From positions 1,612,001 to 1,676,000 of the forward strand of contig NC_089439.1 of the NCBI RefSeq assembly GCF_026210795.1: DNA of 64,000 nucleotides, read 5' to 3'. The position numbers and the translations under genes were made by a program. The stretch's first letter is position 1; each line of letters opens with the position of its first letter. This DNA comes from Rhizophagus irregularis (lineage: Eukaryota > Glomeromycota > Glomeromycetes > Glomerales > Glomeraceae). The notes beneath the pieces were generated by a model. It saw only the letters and a program-made list of their open reading frames with translations, had not been told where the DNA came from and ran no database searches. Below, one piece after another: positions 10,488 to 20,174 of this stretch.

Positions 10488-11891
10488 ATGGCACAATTAG
10501 AAGATCCAGAGATATTGCAAAGCCCGTATTTCAAGATACAAAGTACTCTCGAGCCAGAAAGTCTCGCAGAGACGTCTATTAAACTGTTGAATGCCATCAA
10601 ATCAGAACCGAAACTAACTGAATCGTATTGTTTGGAAGTGCGGTTTGAGGAGGACAAAGCCTTCTTTGTGGCCTGTCTAAATCCTGTTTTGTGGTTTGAT
10701 GTTTACTTACGGGGAAAACCTCTAGAAGAAGCAACTAAAATTGCAAGAACGTTTGTCACCAATACACGATTAGCGGTACCTGTTGAAAAAATTGCACCGT
10801 TTGAAGTCGAGCATAATAAAACTGTCAATGATTTGGCATTCACTCAATGCAAATTCGGTAGAAATTGTCGGGATCGTAAGCAAGGCAACTGCAGTAAGTA
10901 TTTTGGTTTTCCTTTTTGCTCGCCATATCCTTTTTGTTTGCCATATCCTTCTCCTCGCTATTACGTACCAGAGAGTGTCAATACAATAGACTGTAATATT
11001 AACACAGAGAATTCTTTAGGTCGAGATCATCTGGATGCTATGTGTAAAGGAACTACAAAAACACGGGATGGGCGTGATACCGTTTGTAGCTATTATGTTA
11101 TCGGCAATCTTATTGTATGGGAACGAACAAAGTATTACATATTGTTTAGACGAGAACCGATTCGTGGTTTACTAATGATTCCTCGTCCCAACGATGACAC
11201 AAAAAACAATTTTAATCACTTCGACAACACGTCGATAATCAAAAATAAGCAATTTTGGCAAGATTTATTAGAAGAACGAGGACGATTGGGATTTAACATG
11301 GTTTCTCTTAACTATGGGACGTGGGAGACAGGGCAGGCTAAAGCAAAAGACAAATATGCACAAAATTGTCATGCGCATGTCCATCTTAATTTCGACGACA
11401 CGGAATGGGAAAAGGTGAAGACTATGGCCCCTGAGAATATAAAGCCGTTGCTTGATTCTCGTGATTCACTTGAACCCAGTAATCTTCTCAAGAATTGCCA
11501 TGAACTAGAAAGTTATCGATTACAAATAGTGGAAGCACAGTCAATGGTAAACAGCTCAGTCATACTATCGAACAAGATAGATGCGTTTTCGAAGAAGATG
11601 GATACCGTTGTTACAAGCTTCTCTGAAACGAATAACAAGATGGATACCGTTGTTGCAAGCTTCTCAGAAACGAATAACAAGATGGATACCGTTGTTGCAA
11701 GCTTCTCAGAAACAAACAAGAAGATAGATGCGTTTTCGAAGAAGATGGATATTGTGGCTACAAACTTCTCAGAAACAAGCAAGAAGATAGATACTGTTGT
11801 CACTAGCCTCTCAGAAACAAACATAAAGCTATCTGAGCTTATCGAAATTTTATTGTCAAAGGAACGACAAAATGATGAAAAAAGAAATTAA
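10488..11891 (+). CDS. HIT-like domain protein with C-terminal coiled-coil repeats
   Basis: The product is 467 residues if unspliced. Residues about 205-310 look like a histidine-triad fold: LIVWERTKYYILFRREP, then LLMIPRP, then LNYGTWETGQ, and finally the triad NCHAHVHLNF with His 295, 297 and 299. HIT proteins hydrolyse or transfer nucleotides using this H-x-H-x-H segment. The N-terminal 200 residues are not recognised; they contain a Cys cluster (CKFGRNCRDRKQGNC). From about residue 360 there are near-identical 14-residue repeats (KMDTVVASFSETNN) forming a predicted coiled coil, probably for oligomerisation. An in-frame segment at 10894-10971 has the features of an intron; if it is removed, the product is 441 residues. 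ATG at 10488 is the first in frame. Confidence 0.75.
   Translation: MAQLEDPEILQSPYFKIQSTLEPESLAETSIKLLNAIKSEPKLTESYCLEVRFEEDKAFFVACLNPVLWFDVYLRGKPLEEATKIARTFVTNTRLAVPVEKIAPFEVEHNKTVNDLAFTQCKFGRNCRDRKQGNCSKYFGFPFCSPYPFCLPYPSPRYYVPESVNTIDCNINTENSLGRDHLDAMCKGTTKTRDGRDTVCSYYVIGNLIVWERTKYYILFRREPIRGLLMIPRPNDDTKNNFNHFDNTSIIKNKQFWQDLLEERGRLGFNMVSLNYGTWETGQAKAKDKYAQNCHAHVHLNFDDTEWEKVKTMAPENIKPLLDSRDSLEPSNLLKNCHELESYRLQIVEAQSMVNSSVILSNKIDAFSKKMDTVVTSFSETNNKMDTVVASFSETNNKMDTVVASFSETNKKIDAFSKKMDIVATNFSETSKKIDTVVTSLSETNIKLSELIEILLSKERQNDEKRN
10894..10971 (+). other. Probable 78-base in-frame intron inside the HIT-like gene
   Basis: The segment starts GTAAGT, is strongly pyrimidine-rich (CCTTTTTGTTTGCC) and ends TACCAG. 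Its length is divisible by three and it has no stop, so an unspliced reading gives a low-complexity Phe/Pro/Cys/Tyr insert right after the Cys cluster. Splicing would replace it with a single Lys codon across the phase-1 junction. Confidence 0.65.
11595..11822 (+). repeat. 42-base tandem repeats in coding sequence
   Basis: Units begin AAGATGGATACCGTTGTTGC. Three nearly identical units (11595, 11637, 11679) are followed by an 18-base half unit and two diverged units. Each full unit encodes 14 residues, two coiled-coil heptads, so copy-number change keeps both frame and helix register. Confidence 0.9.
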
Positions 11892-13472
11892 TTTTAGTGA
11901 GTTCGCATAGGTGAGTAAGTATGTTATTTTTGAATAATTAGAATAAGGTTTGTGGACACTCGTATTTAATTATCATTACTTTACTTTTTTCATTTTCTAC
12001 AACTACAACAGACCTACAAATTCCTGTTCTAAGTTATGTTTCCCATGCAATGATACTGTGGTTTAAGAGATCCTTTTTACGTTAGTTGATTTTGTTAGTC
12101 TGATGGAAATTAAAATAGTTATCAGACGCCTGGGGATATGGAAGTTAAATAGAATTCGATAATTTGTATTTACAAACAGTTTTTAACAATAAAATGCGAC
12201 AAATCAGAAATAAAATACCAGAAACAATAATTTATTTAGCAGTGTCACTAAGAGCACATATTCATTGTCTAAATAATCCGAATTAGTAAACATGTGGATG
12301 AAAAGGGAATGATAATTCCGTTAATAACAGAAATCGAATACAGAAAAAAATAGCAGATAGGTTCTAAGTATCAATTAGTACAATTTACAGGGTATAATGA
12401 ATAGCATATAGGTAGTTAATTTTTGTAATACCGTATTTCTTTATTGGAAACAAAATAAACTAAGTCTTAGAAGATAATTAATGTATAAAATATGGTGTTC
12501 TATTAAAATATAATATTTCTTATATTCTTGGTATAACAGATGAGCTAGTTGCGTATGATCGTCGAATACCTTGATTATGCCACTGTTCGGATTCTTGTTC
12601 TTGATAGTATAAGTTATTCTGAAACTTAATGTAACGCTAGTCATGGTGGGCACTAACATGATAGAGACTTGTACCATAGAACTCTTAGGTTGTGAAGAAA
12701 ATATTTCTTTGAAAAAAGTAGAACGTTTGCTCACATTAAAATAACTAAGTCGTAAAAACGCTAACTTGCCCAGACATCATTGTTACTTCGTAATTACAAA
12801 AAAATTGTATTTAAGATTTCGTAGAGTAATAGAATTGGAGATCAATGTAGTTACGAAAGATATATGGACAAATTACTTCTCCTGCGTTATTCTATTATAA
12901 TTATGTAGTCAGAATATCGGATTACCAATAGGCAACGATAGAAAGCAATTTTGTCTTGTGATATCAAGGTCCATGGAAATGATATATTAATCAAAGAATA
13001 GAAACAATGACAAAAATCAGTAGCAGTGCAAACTATTTCATAGTTTCATGAACTATATTCCAAAGAAATACATGAGGAAGTAGCGACCACAGTTAACATT
13101 AACATATCGATGTAAAAAAGAAGATAACAACTGCTTACTTATTTTTTCATCTCGCACATAACATATTACCGTATTTATTTTTTTTACTTAGTCTTCCGTA
13201 GTATACATACTACCGCTGAAACTATGAAACGATTACATTACACTTTAAGTATAGATATTGTAATACTCTTTCGGAATAATTACTATTCCTAACGAGAATG
13301 TTTCGCTGACTTCTCTATTGAAGCATCTATCGTTTCTGAATTGCAGAAGTTTATTATAATATTGATGATGCGATAGATATTGATTAACGATTTGCGCTAA
13401 AATTTTTAAACTATTAATGTGCTAGTTCGTATTAATATGCATTGGTAAAGCTATTTTTATCTACGCCATTAC
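11892..13472. other. No gene seen
   Basis: Very AT-rich spacer with only short chance frames; no recognised motif on either strand. Confidence 0.45.
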
Positions 13473-13608
13473 CATGTGACACTCTGAACTGACCGTGGGT
13501 TTCACCCAGCCAAGGGCTCTTGCCGCTCAACCACGCTTTTAACAGAGGAGTTCTACTTTCGTACCTTTCAGGTAGGAACCTAGGTTCCTGGGATTAGAGT
13601 ATCACGTG
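13473..13608. repeat. Palindrome interrupted by a nested TGACCGT module element
   Basis: Outer halves CATGTGACACTCTGAA (left) and AGAGTATCACGTG (right) belong to the 40-base palindrome family. Between them sits a copy of the TGACCGT element, starting at 13490, which itself carries the GGGTTTCACCC hairpin module inside its terminal repeat. Three levels of insertion are stacked here. Confidence 0.65.
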
Positions 13609-14540
13609 TTATCCGCAGGACTATTAATTGTTGACTACTAACTAGCAAATTGTCGAATGATTTCTCATCTCTGTTCTTAGAAACATTAAATTACTGTGAT
13701 TTATCAACAAAGTGAACTATTTCCTCGACTAGAGTTTTTCTGGGAATTTCTTGGCAAAAATGATCAAAATAATTTTATTAAATTTTCGATTTACGTAATT
13801 CTTGGAATATTTAGTCAAGTATTCGATGATATAGTTATATTGTATTTTTGTTGTTGCTCATTACCCTCCCCATCAACAATGTCATTTGCAAAAAGTGGTG
13901 TTAATAATAACAGATAGTAGAATAATTAGTTATCAGAGATTGTTTCGATTACTAAAAAAAACAATTACCGTAATCCCGCTAGTGATAATTTTTCCGCATC
14001 CATTGATATTTGTAGTCGAATATTGTTATTTGTATTTGTAGTCGAATGCTTGATGCTATTAACTGCATCTATATTAACTTGTACTAGTGTTTCGATTACT
14101 GAAAACAATATCAGCTATTTTCTTTATATTACGAAATTATCCTTATCGATAACCTATTCGACTGTGATCGTACATACGATTATAGCGTCTACCCTCTACA
14201 CTACCAATCCTATAAAAAATTATAATTACATGGTATTCTTCCCGTGATCAGATAACATTTAAATAGTACTTTTTTCGAATAATCGAATCCCATGCACAAA
14301 TATTTTTACTAATTATTCGTATATAATCATATGTTGATTTACCCATCAGACATGGTATAATGCATTTCAATTATCCAATGTCACCAGTACACTAACTAAA
14401 TATAATAAAATACTTGTAATGTATTAACATGACAAATAATAGTACGGATGCATAAAATATAGGCGAAGCCTACGAAGTAAATACCTTGTGGCCAAATAGA
14501 ATATATTACTCCCGTACATCATTGCACTCGAGAGTGGAGA
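13609..14540. other. No gene seen
   Basis: AT-rich spacer. Short hydrophobic frames at 13696-13917 and 14023-14247 have no ATG-supported or recognisable product. Confidence 0.4.
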
Positions 14541-14696
14541 TACACTGGTGATCTGCTCGAAGAGCAAAATTATTTGGGCAGAGCCCTGTTTCACTGGAAT
14601 GATAAATGTGGAAAATCGCTTTTTTAGACTGTATTTAACGCATTTTTTACGTATTTCGCCTCTTCTTTTTTCCAAATAATTATGCTCACCACCGTA
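14541..14696. mobile_element. Tc1/mariner-like MITE, copy 3
   Basis: Ends TACACTGGTGATCTGCTCGA and TATGCTCACCACCGTA. The interior keeps GGGCAGAGCCC and TTTTTTACGTATTTCGCC. It has lost some symmetry at the left end. Confidence 0.75.
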
Positions 14697-16417
14697 GTTA
14701 GATATACTCCATATACAGTATTAGTCTCATCGATTACAAAAAATATTATTATATCCCTTGTCTGAATCTTTTTTCATTCATGTGAGTCACTAGTGTAGTT
14801 AAATAGCAAGCGGAATATTTTTCGTATTTTGTTAATAACGTAGAATAATATACAGATTATACAATAATAGGACCACAACCAATAGCGCATGGTAGTTTAT
14901 TACACGGTTGACATTTTAATATATTCAACGCTTTTACAGAGTAAATTTCATATCTACTAAATGATGTACTATATGTTAGTATACGAGATTAACAGAAGAA
15001 AAAATAATGCTTGACTACTAATTATGATAATTTTGTTTGGAATTAACGTTACCTGTTTATCGGTTAGAAGTTCATCATTGACCTTTGGGCAAATTGTGGG
15101 AAAATTTTTTGCATGCTATTTGCTAAAATAAAGTTGACAGCCTCGTGTCATTGTTGGAAATTGCAAAGATTTCCCTCCCTATAACATACAGAGTCTGTTC
15201 TTAGTAATCGAAACTAAATGTAGTTCTACTTAAAGTGTTGACTATTGTTTGCGATTACTAAAAACTAAAGAGAATTACAGAGCATATAACAAAAAGCACA
15301 CAGTCCACAACATTTTTATTTTTTATAAACTCCTTACTACATCACATCCTTATCGTAGTTAGTGTATTGGAATAAAACTATCCGGAAATAGAATTTTTCA
15401 ACGCAGTCGTTGCATGATTTTACTTTGTTAGAATCTCGTACAACCTTTTTTGAAGAAATTTATACTGTGTAACGAGAAAAAAAGCTATTTTCCATAAAGG
15501 AACCTATTAATTTATACTATATTGCTGAGCCTTATTAGGCAGTTAGTTATTTGTATTACATTTTTCATTACATATATTCCCTGTTTTAATAAAAAATTTT
15601 ATAGTATTGCAGTTTCATTATACGAAATAAGGCAACAAAAAGTTTAATCAACCACAAGGTAAAAAATTTTAATTGTTTTCGAAATGGATAAATTTCGTGG
15701 ACCAGAGATGTATATTGCAATATGCGTAGATATACTTTTAGTTACAACCATTAGTTTATACATATTATCTATTTCGAGATTCTGAATTTCTGCGCATGGT
15801 TAACGAATTTTCTTCTTATCAAACTAGTTAGAATAATAGATATATTATAATTCGAACACTCGCCACAATCATATATTTTTTTCGTAATAATATCTCACAA
15901 AGTATCTGTAAATGAACATATACCATTAAAATAGAGAGTGAATATGGAAAAAAACTATCAACTGTCTTTTCTGACTAGAAATATCAGACACATGAGAAGG
16001 TATGTTCGCTTTTTTTTTCCAGTGGAACTGGGCTCTGCCCAAAATATTTTCTTCATGCATTATATCGTCAGACCTTGTCTTACAGATAATCGTATTGGCC
16101 CACCAAGATGCTGGAATGTAGCTATGCAATAAGTAAACGGGAGAAATCAGAATAACACAGATAGTTACATTATACTTATTCCAGGTATGAAACATGCATT
16201 AAGTCTATTGAATTAATATATGATATCGAGAGTTAATCATTTCATATTATTAGATTTCCACACACTACAAAATTAATATAATATGGTAACATACCGTATA
16301 TTCCGTCCTAAACACTTTTTCTATATCAAGAGAATCAGTTATTCGATTTTTTTTCATTTGAACTAAAGTGATCTTTACTAAGAATGGGATACGAAACAGA
16401 ATAAATATCGCTGTCCA
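14697..16417. other. No gene; one MITE fragment
   Basis: AT-rich spacer. At about 16005-16050 there is an internal MITE piece (TTTTTCCAGTGGAACTGGGC followed by TCTGCCCAAAATA) without recognisable ends. Nothing else is seen before the PrimPol-like gene. Confidence 0.45.
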
Positions 16418-17809
16418 ATGACAAAAAAACATAATAATTTATCGGTTGAGGAAGTATATAACAAAGAGGAACTATCTACGAAATTGGTAGTTAAGGACCA
16501 CAATGCGGACATGTATAGAGTTTTTCATTCATGCGAAGAGTTTTGGGAGTTTAATGACAGGGTACCCAAACACTTGAGATCCTTCTCCGAAGTAGTGTAT
16601 GGAGATTTGCCCCAATTTCCTAGAATACATGTAGAGTTTGGTTCGCTCAATAAGCTTCCTGGAACGAAAATAGTTAACTTGCTAAGGCAAATTCTTGATG
16701 GGGTGCTAGACGTGTTTCGCATTAGGTATAGTAGAATAACGAATGCACCTAAGTCTCCGAAAGATTTTGTCATCATGGATGAATACGGTCAGAATAGGCA
16801 TGGTTACTGGACAAACGATTTTCACATACAAGCCACATCGTTTACTTTCACAGACTATAAAGAGGCTAAGGAGTTCACTTACCATGTTCGTTCAAGTTTG
16901 CCTGTAGAGGTTGGACGATTTATTAGTCTACAATACAATGACCCTATTCAGCTAGTCCCCATATTTGGTTCTACGTGTCCTAAGGAATCCTTACACAAGA
17001 ATATTTCTAGTTTTAGTCCATTCTTAGGAACAAACGTTGATATTCACAAGAACGAATTATTCGTTAAAAAGTTTCTGGACTTGGATTGCATTGTTCCTTC
17101 TACGCCAATAGCTGACAGGAACACAAAAAATATTTGCGACCAATCTACAGACAGTGTACGAAGTATTTTACCTAATACACATGAAAACATAAACATTAAA
17201 GATCCTCACAATGCAGTTAGTTACCATGAAAATAGCTTTGATCAACGAACTTCTTCATCTGTGGAACAAGAATTACAAAATAAAAGTCTTCGAGACGATG
17301 AGCAGCCAGACAATACATATTCCAGTGAGACTTCAAGAGAAGGATCTATGATAACGTTGTCAACAAAGAAGAATCCGCCTTCGGTTAACAAGCAATACGC
17401 AATTGCGATAAACTGTTTAGTTCTGTTTTTCTTTGTTATGAATAAGATCAGACAAGGTAGCATACAAATGCAGGGCAGAACACATGCCACTAAAGAAAAT
17501 GTACAAAAAGGGCAACGGGATCAACTTCAGCATAACAGAAGTGCAAAAAATGGGAAGGGTCGTGGTCGTAGAAATAGTTGTTATTGGAAACGTTGGAGAA
17601 TTCATGATAATCTATACATTCGACCTGAAGACAGTCTTCACAAAAACGAAATGATCAACTGGGAAACAATTGTAGTTTCTATGATTGCACTTGATCGTAG
17701 TGTTATGTGTATGCAGAGTACTAACAAAGCAAGATCATATGGATGCGTTCCTCACAAGGGCATAGCAATTACATCACCGTGCCATTCATATCAATTCAAT
17801 CCTCCATGA
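16418..17809 (+). CDS. PrimPol-like (archaeo-eukaryotic primase fold) family protein, intact
   Basis: 463 residues, no intron, ATG at 16418. Residues 1-215 follow the order of PrimPol/AEP proteins: a FWEFNDRVP...RSFSEVV segment, a motif-I-like strand FPRIHVEF near 67-74, a helix after PGTK, DFVIMDE near 116, a motif-II-like FHIQATSF near 135 (matching the family's S/F-x-H core), and a motif-III-like strand QLVPIFGS near 178 followed by a basic loop. The paired acidic residues normally expected in motif I are reduced to one Glu, so catalysis is doubtful. Residues about 220-320 are a disordered linker. A hydrophobic stretch near 326-341 (AIAINCLVLFFFVMN) and a basic tail follow. Paralogues: window start, 20175-22042 (broken) and 39640-41472. 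The PrimPol assignment rests on motif order only. Confidence 0.65.
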   Translation: MTKKHNNLSVEEVYNKEELSTKLVVKDHNADMYRVFHSCEEFWEFNDRVPKHLRSFSEVVYGDLPQFPRIHVEFGSLNKLPGTKIVNLLRQILDGVLDVFRIRYSRITNAPKSPKDFVIMDEYGQNRHGYWTNDFHIQATSFTFTDYKEAKEFTYHVRSSLPVEVGRFISLQYNDPIQLVPIFGSTCPKESLHKNISSFSPFLGTNVDIHKNELFVKKFLDLDCIVPSTPIADRNTKNICDQSTDSVRSILPNTHENINIKDPHNAVSYHENSFDQRTSSSVEQELQNKSLRDDEQPDNTYSSETSREGSMITLSTKKNPPSVNKQYAIAINCLVLFFFVMNKIRQGSIQMQGRTHATKENVQKGQRDQLQHNRSAKNGKGRGRRNSCYWKRWRIHDNLYIRPEDSLHKNEMINWETIVVSMIALDRSVMCMQSTNKARSYGCVPHKGIAITSPCHSYQFNPP

Positions 17810-18545
17810 AAAAAGATGCCAACAGACACATGAAATACATTCTCTGTTTATGAGTTACTTATGTTGTAAAGTAACAATTGACACGAATAACAAATGTTGG
17901 ATCAATAAAATGGGGGTGATATCGAATATTCAAAAAATGGAGGAGAATCTTTTATGCAAAAAATAGGGGGGTTTTGTGTCTACAACGGAACAGAATATAT
18001 TTTTTTGTTTTACATATAGGTTAAATACGGGTGGATAATCGATTGCTACGTCTAACATAGATATACATTCTGAATAACAAATGTAATTGGAATTAGTTAT
18101 AGCGAATAATGGTAATACCAGTTAGATAAAATTGTTGTACGTATCCGAGAAACGCATTTCACGAATCTGTAATTATTGGGTTTCGATTATGCTCAAAATA
18201 ATTACGAAAATATTTTGATATCATTAGTGAACACAACAGAGAGTGGATGTGTTCTATCATCGAAGAAACAGTAGGACATACAGTATATTCCTCGACTACA
18301 GGAGATATGAAGTATTTAGTCCGTAGGACCTTCAAAGAAGTGAATAATCGAAAGGGAGCGACTAGTGATGTTTAATCGCAGAAGATAACGGAGGACATTA
18401 CATGTTCGATAACAAAAGAAAACCGTAGACAAAAAATAATTTGTTATAGACACATGAAGTGTAGTATCCTTTGGATATGGTTGTTTAGAATTCGAAAACA
18501 AAAATATATCTCTTTCGATAAAGCTAAAGATACGAGTAGGATAGT
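17318..18545. repeat. Right copy of the direct segmental duplication
   Basis: Collinear with 1-1195: gene 3' end, G-run block and about 550 bases of flank. The offset is roughly 17.3 kb. The two copies differ by scattered substitutions and small indels, so the event is not very recent. Confidence 0.85.
17909..17983 (+). other. 3' G-run block behind PrimPol-like copy 2
   Basis: G-runs GGGGGTG, GGAGG and GGGGGG are followed by TTTTGTGTCTAC, starting about 100 bases after the stop. The spacing is the same as in copy 1. Confidence 0.6.
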
Positions 18546-19244
18546 GTTCTTTTTTATGTAGCATAGGTATGCATCTCTTTAACTCTGATTACATGTCTGA
18601 TATTGTCCTATTATATAATAATTTTATGTTAAGTGTGGAAATTGTTCATTTCTCCTGGATAGAGATGTAAACGGAGCTAGAAATATTCTTCTGCGTTTCT
18701 TACAATAAATGATTTGATATAAAAGAGTTCTTTACCTTTGGTGAAGGACGTTGAGCCCCGCCTCCTGGAGGAGACCTCTTCTCTTGTAGTACTTGTATGG
18801 AAACATATAGGTTAAATGCGGGTGAACTAGCAAATGTTATCAAAAACTACAGAAATGATAAAGTCTTTTCCCCATCCTATTGACACATTTAGGTTATACC
18901 ATTGGTTGACTATTTGTATTACACCTTATCACATAAGCCATTTTCAATACAACGATAGTGTCAAGTGAGCAAATGGTAAATGTTTCGTCCACATTGTCAT
19001 GCAAACGAAAATGAGATCTATGCGGGACCCAATGGAATCCCTAGTATCGAAAAATGAAAACGAATTGAGGAATATAATCTGTGATATGTCGGAATGAAAT
19101 TGGCATAATCTCGACCATCAACAACAAGCTGAATTGAAAAATTACACTATCTTAATTCCGAGTAGCATGAATACGTACTGTACTATAATTTGGTGGGAGA
19201 AATTGGACTAAAATAGTTTACGTAAATTCATGTGTACCAATATT
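18546..19244. other. No gene seen
   Basis: Spacer with short frames. It contains a 44-base sequence repeated at 23186 (listed separately) and GAGCCCCGCCTCCTGGAGGAG, a hairpin-rich patch near 18752. Confidence 0.45.
18781..18824 (+). repeat. 44-base perfect repeat, copy A
   Basis: Identical over 44 bases to 23186-23229 (begins CTCTTGTAGTACTTGTATGG, ends GGTTAAATGCGGGTG). The flanks do not match. A shorter version of the 3' half (ACATATAGGTTAAATACGGG) is present at about 18012. Confidence 0.85.
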
Positions 19245-19452
19245 TACAGTGGTGAGCATAATTTTTAGGGCAGAGTCCATTCCATGCAAAATACGTAAAA
19301 AACACATTAAAAACTGTCTAATATGACCATTTTCCCACATTCGTCATTCCAGTAGCTTCTCTTTAGAGTTCCTTTGGAATAGCTAGTTTCACTGAAACAT
19401 CCCTTCAGGAGAATAATGCTCTTCGAGCAGTCTCTGACTGATCACCACCGTA
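19245..19452. mobile_element. Tc1/mariner-like MITE, copy 4
   Basis: Left TACAGTGGTGAGCATAATTT and right GACTGATCACCACCGTA. A longer type with CTAATATGACCATTTTCCC, GTCATTCCAG and the GCTCTTCGAGC hairpin near the right end. Confidence 0.85.
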
Positions 19453-20046
19453 TATTGCGCACATTCCATATGAGCCTTTGTTCAAGGATAACGGCTATAA
19501 CATATTTTTTGTACATAGTGTATGTCAGAGTATATAACCAGTACTGTAGACTACAATTTTCAAGTAGAACTGGGCGAATCCTAGATAATGTTTTTTTCAA
19601 TGATATAGGGACAAATTCTTACAAACCACCTATTGCTACAAAAATAGAGAGCCAATAGCCGCAGTGCTAACTTAATGACATTATCTTCGTTTACAAAAAA
19701 CACACACTTTACAGTATTCTCCTTCACCGTTGTAATAACTGGACATCCTTATTGCGTTACTGGTGTTACTGTTATACAAGGAACAAAACATATATTCTGT
19801 TAAGTTTTCGTACAGGGTTGGTGATGCGTCTTATGCTTACTGTCGTATGGAAACAAGTAAGGTTCATTATCTTTGGTTGTACGCTATTAGAAACATTAAC
19901 CCTTAGTATATTTATTAATAATATGTGATGGCATAAATGTCTGGAGTGTTTCTTCGGAATATAATTTGCTTAACGTAGTCCGGTTTGACATGTTATTAGA
20001 TCCTTTGAGTTACGACAGGTAGTGAAAAACATGTCTCGGCTTTCAG
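19453..20046. other. No gene seen
   Basis: AT-rich spacer between the MITE and the 3' block of the PrimPol-like pseudogene. Confidence 0.45.
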
Positions 20047-20115
20047 GTAAACACAAAAACCCCCTCATTTTTTGACAACAATAGTCCTCCCATATGTCTA
20101 TTGAATGTAGCCTCC
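20047..20115 (-). other. 3' G-run block behind PrimPol-like copy on minus strand
   Basis: Read on the minus strand: GGGAGGC, GGGAGG, then AAAAAATGAGGGGGTTTTTG and TGTTTAC. It lies about 60 bases after the stop of the broken gene. Placement and order match the copies at 599, 17909 and 41555. Confidence 0.6.
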
Positions 20116-20174
20116 CGTTCTCTCCGTTGAGCGAAGCCCTATTGACCTTGTTGAAAGTAGACCCTATTGTCTAG

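Noticed and set aside
11513..11824. 103-codon minus-strand frame
   Set aside because: Shadow of the 42-base repeats in the HIT-like gene.
15926..16195. Overlapping frames with ENILGRAQFHWKKK
   Set aside because: The phrase is the translation of a MITE fragment, not of a gene.
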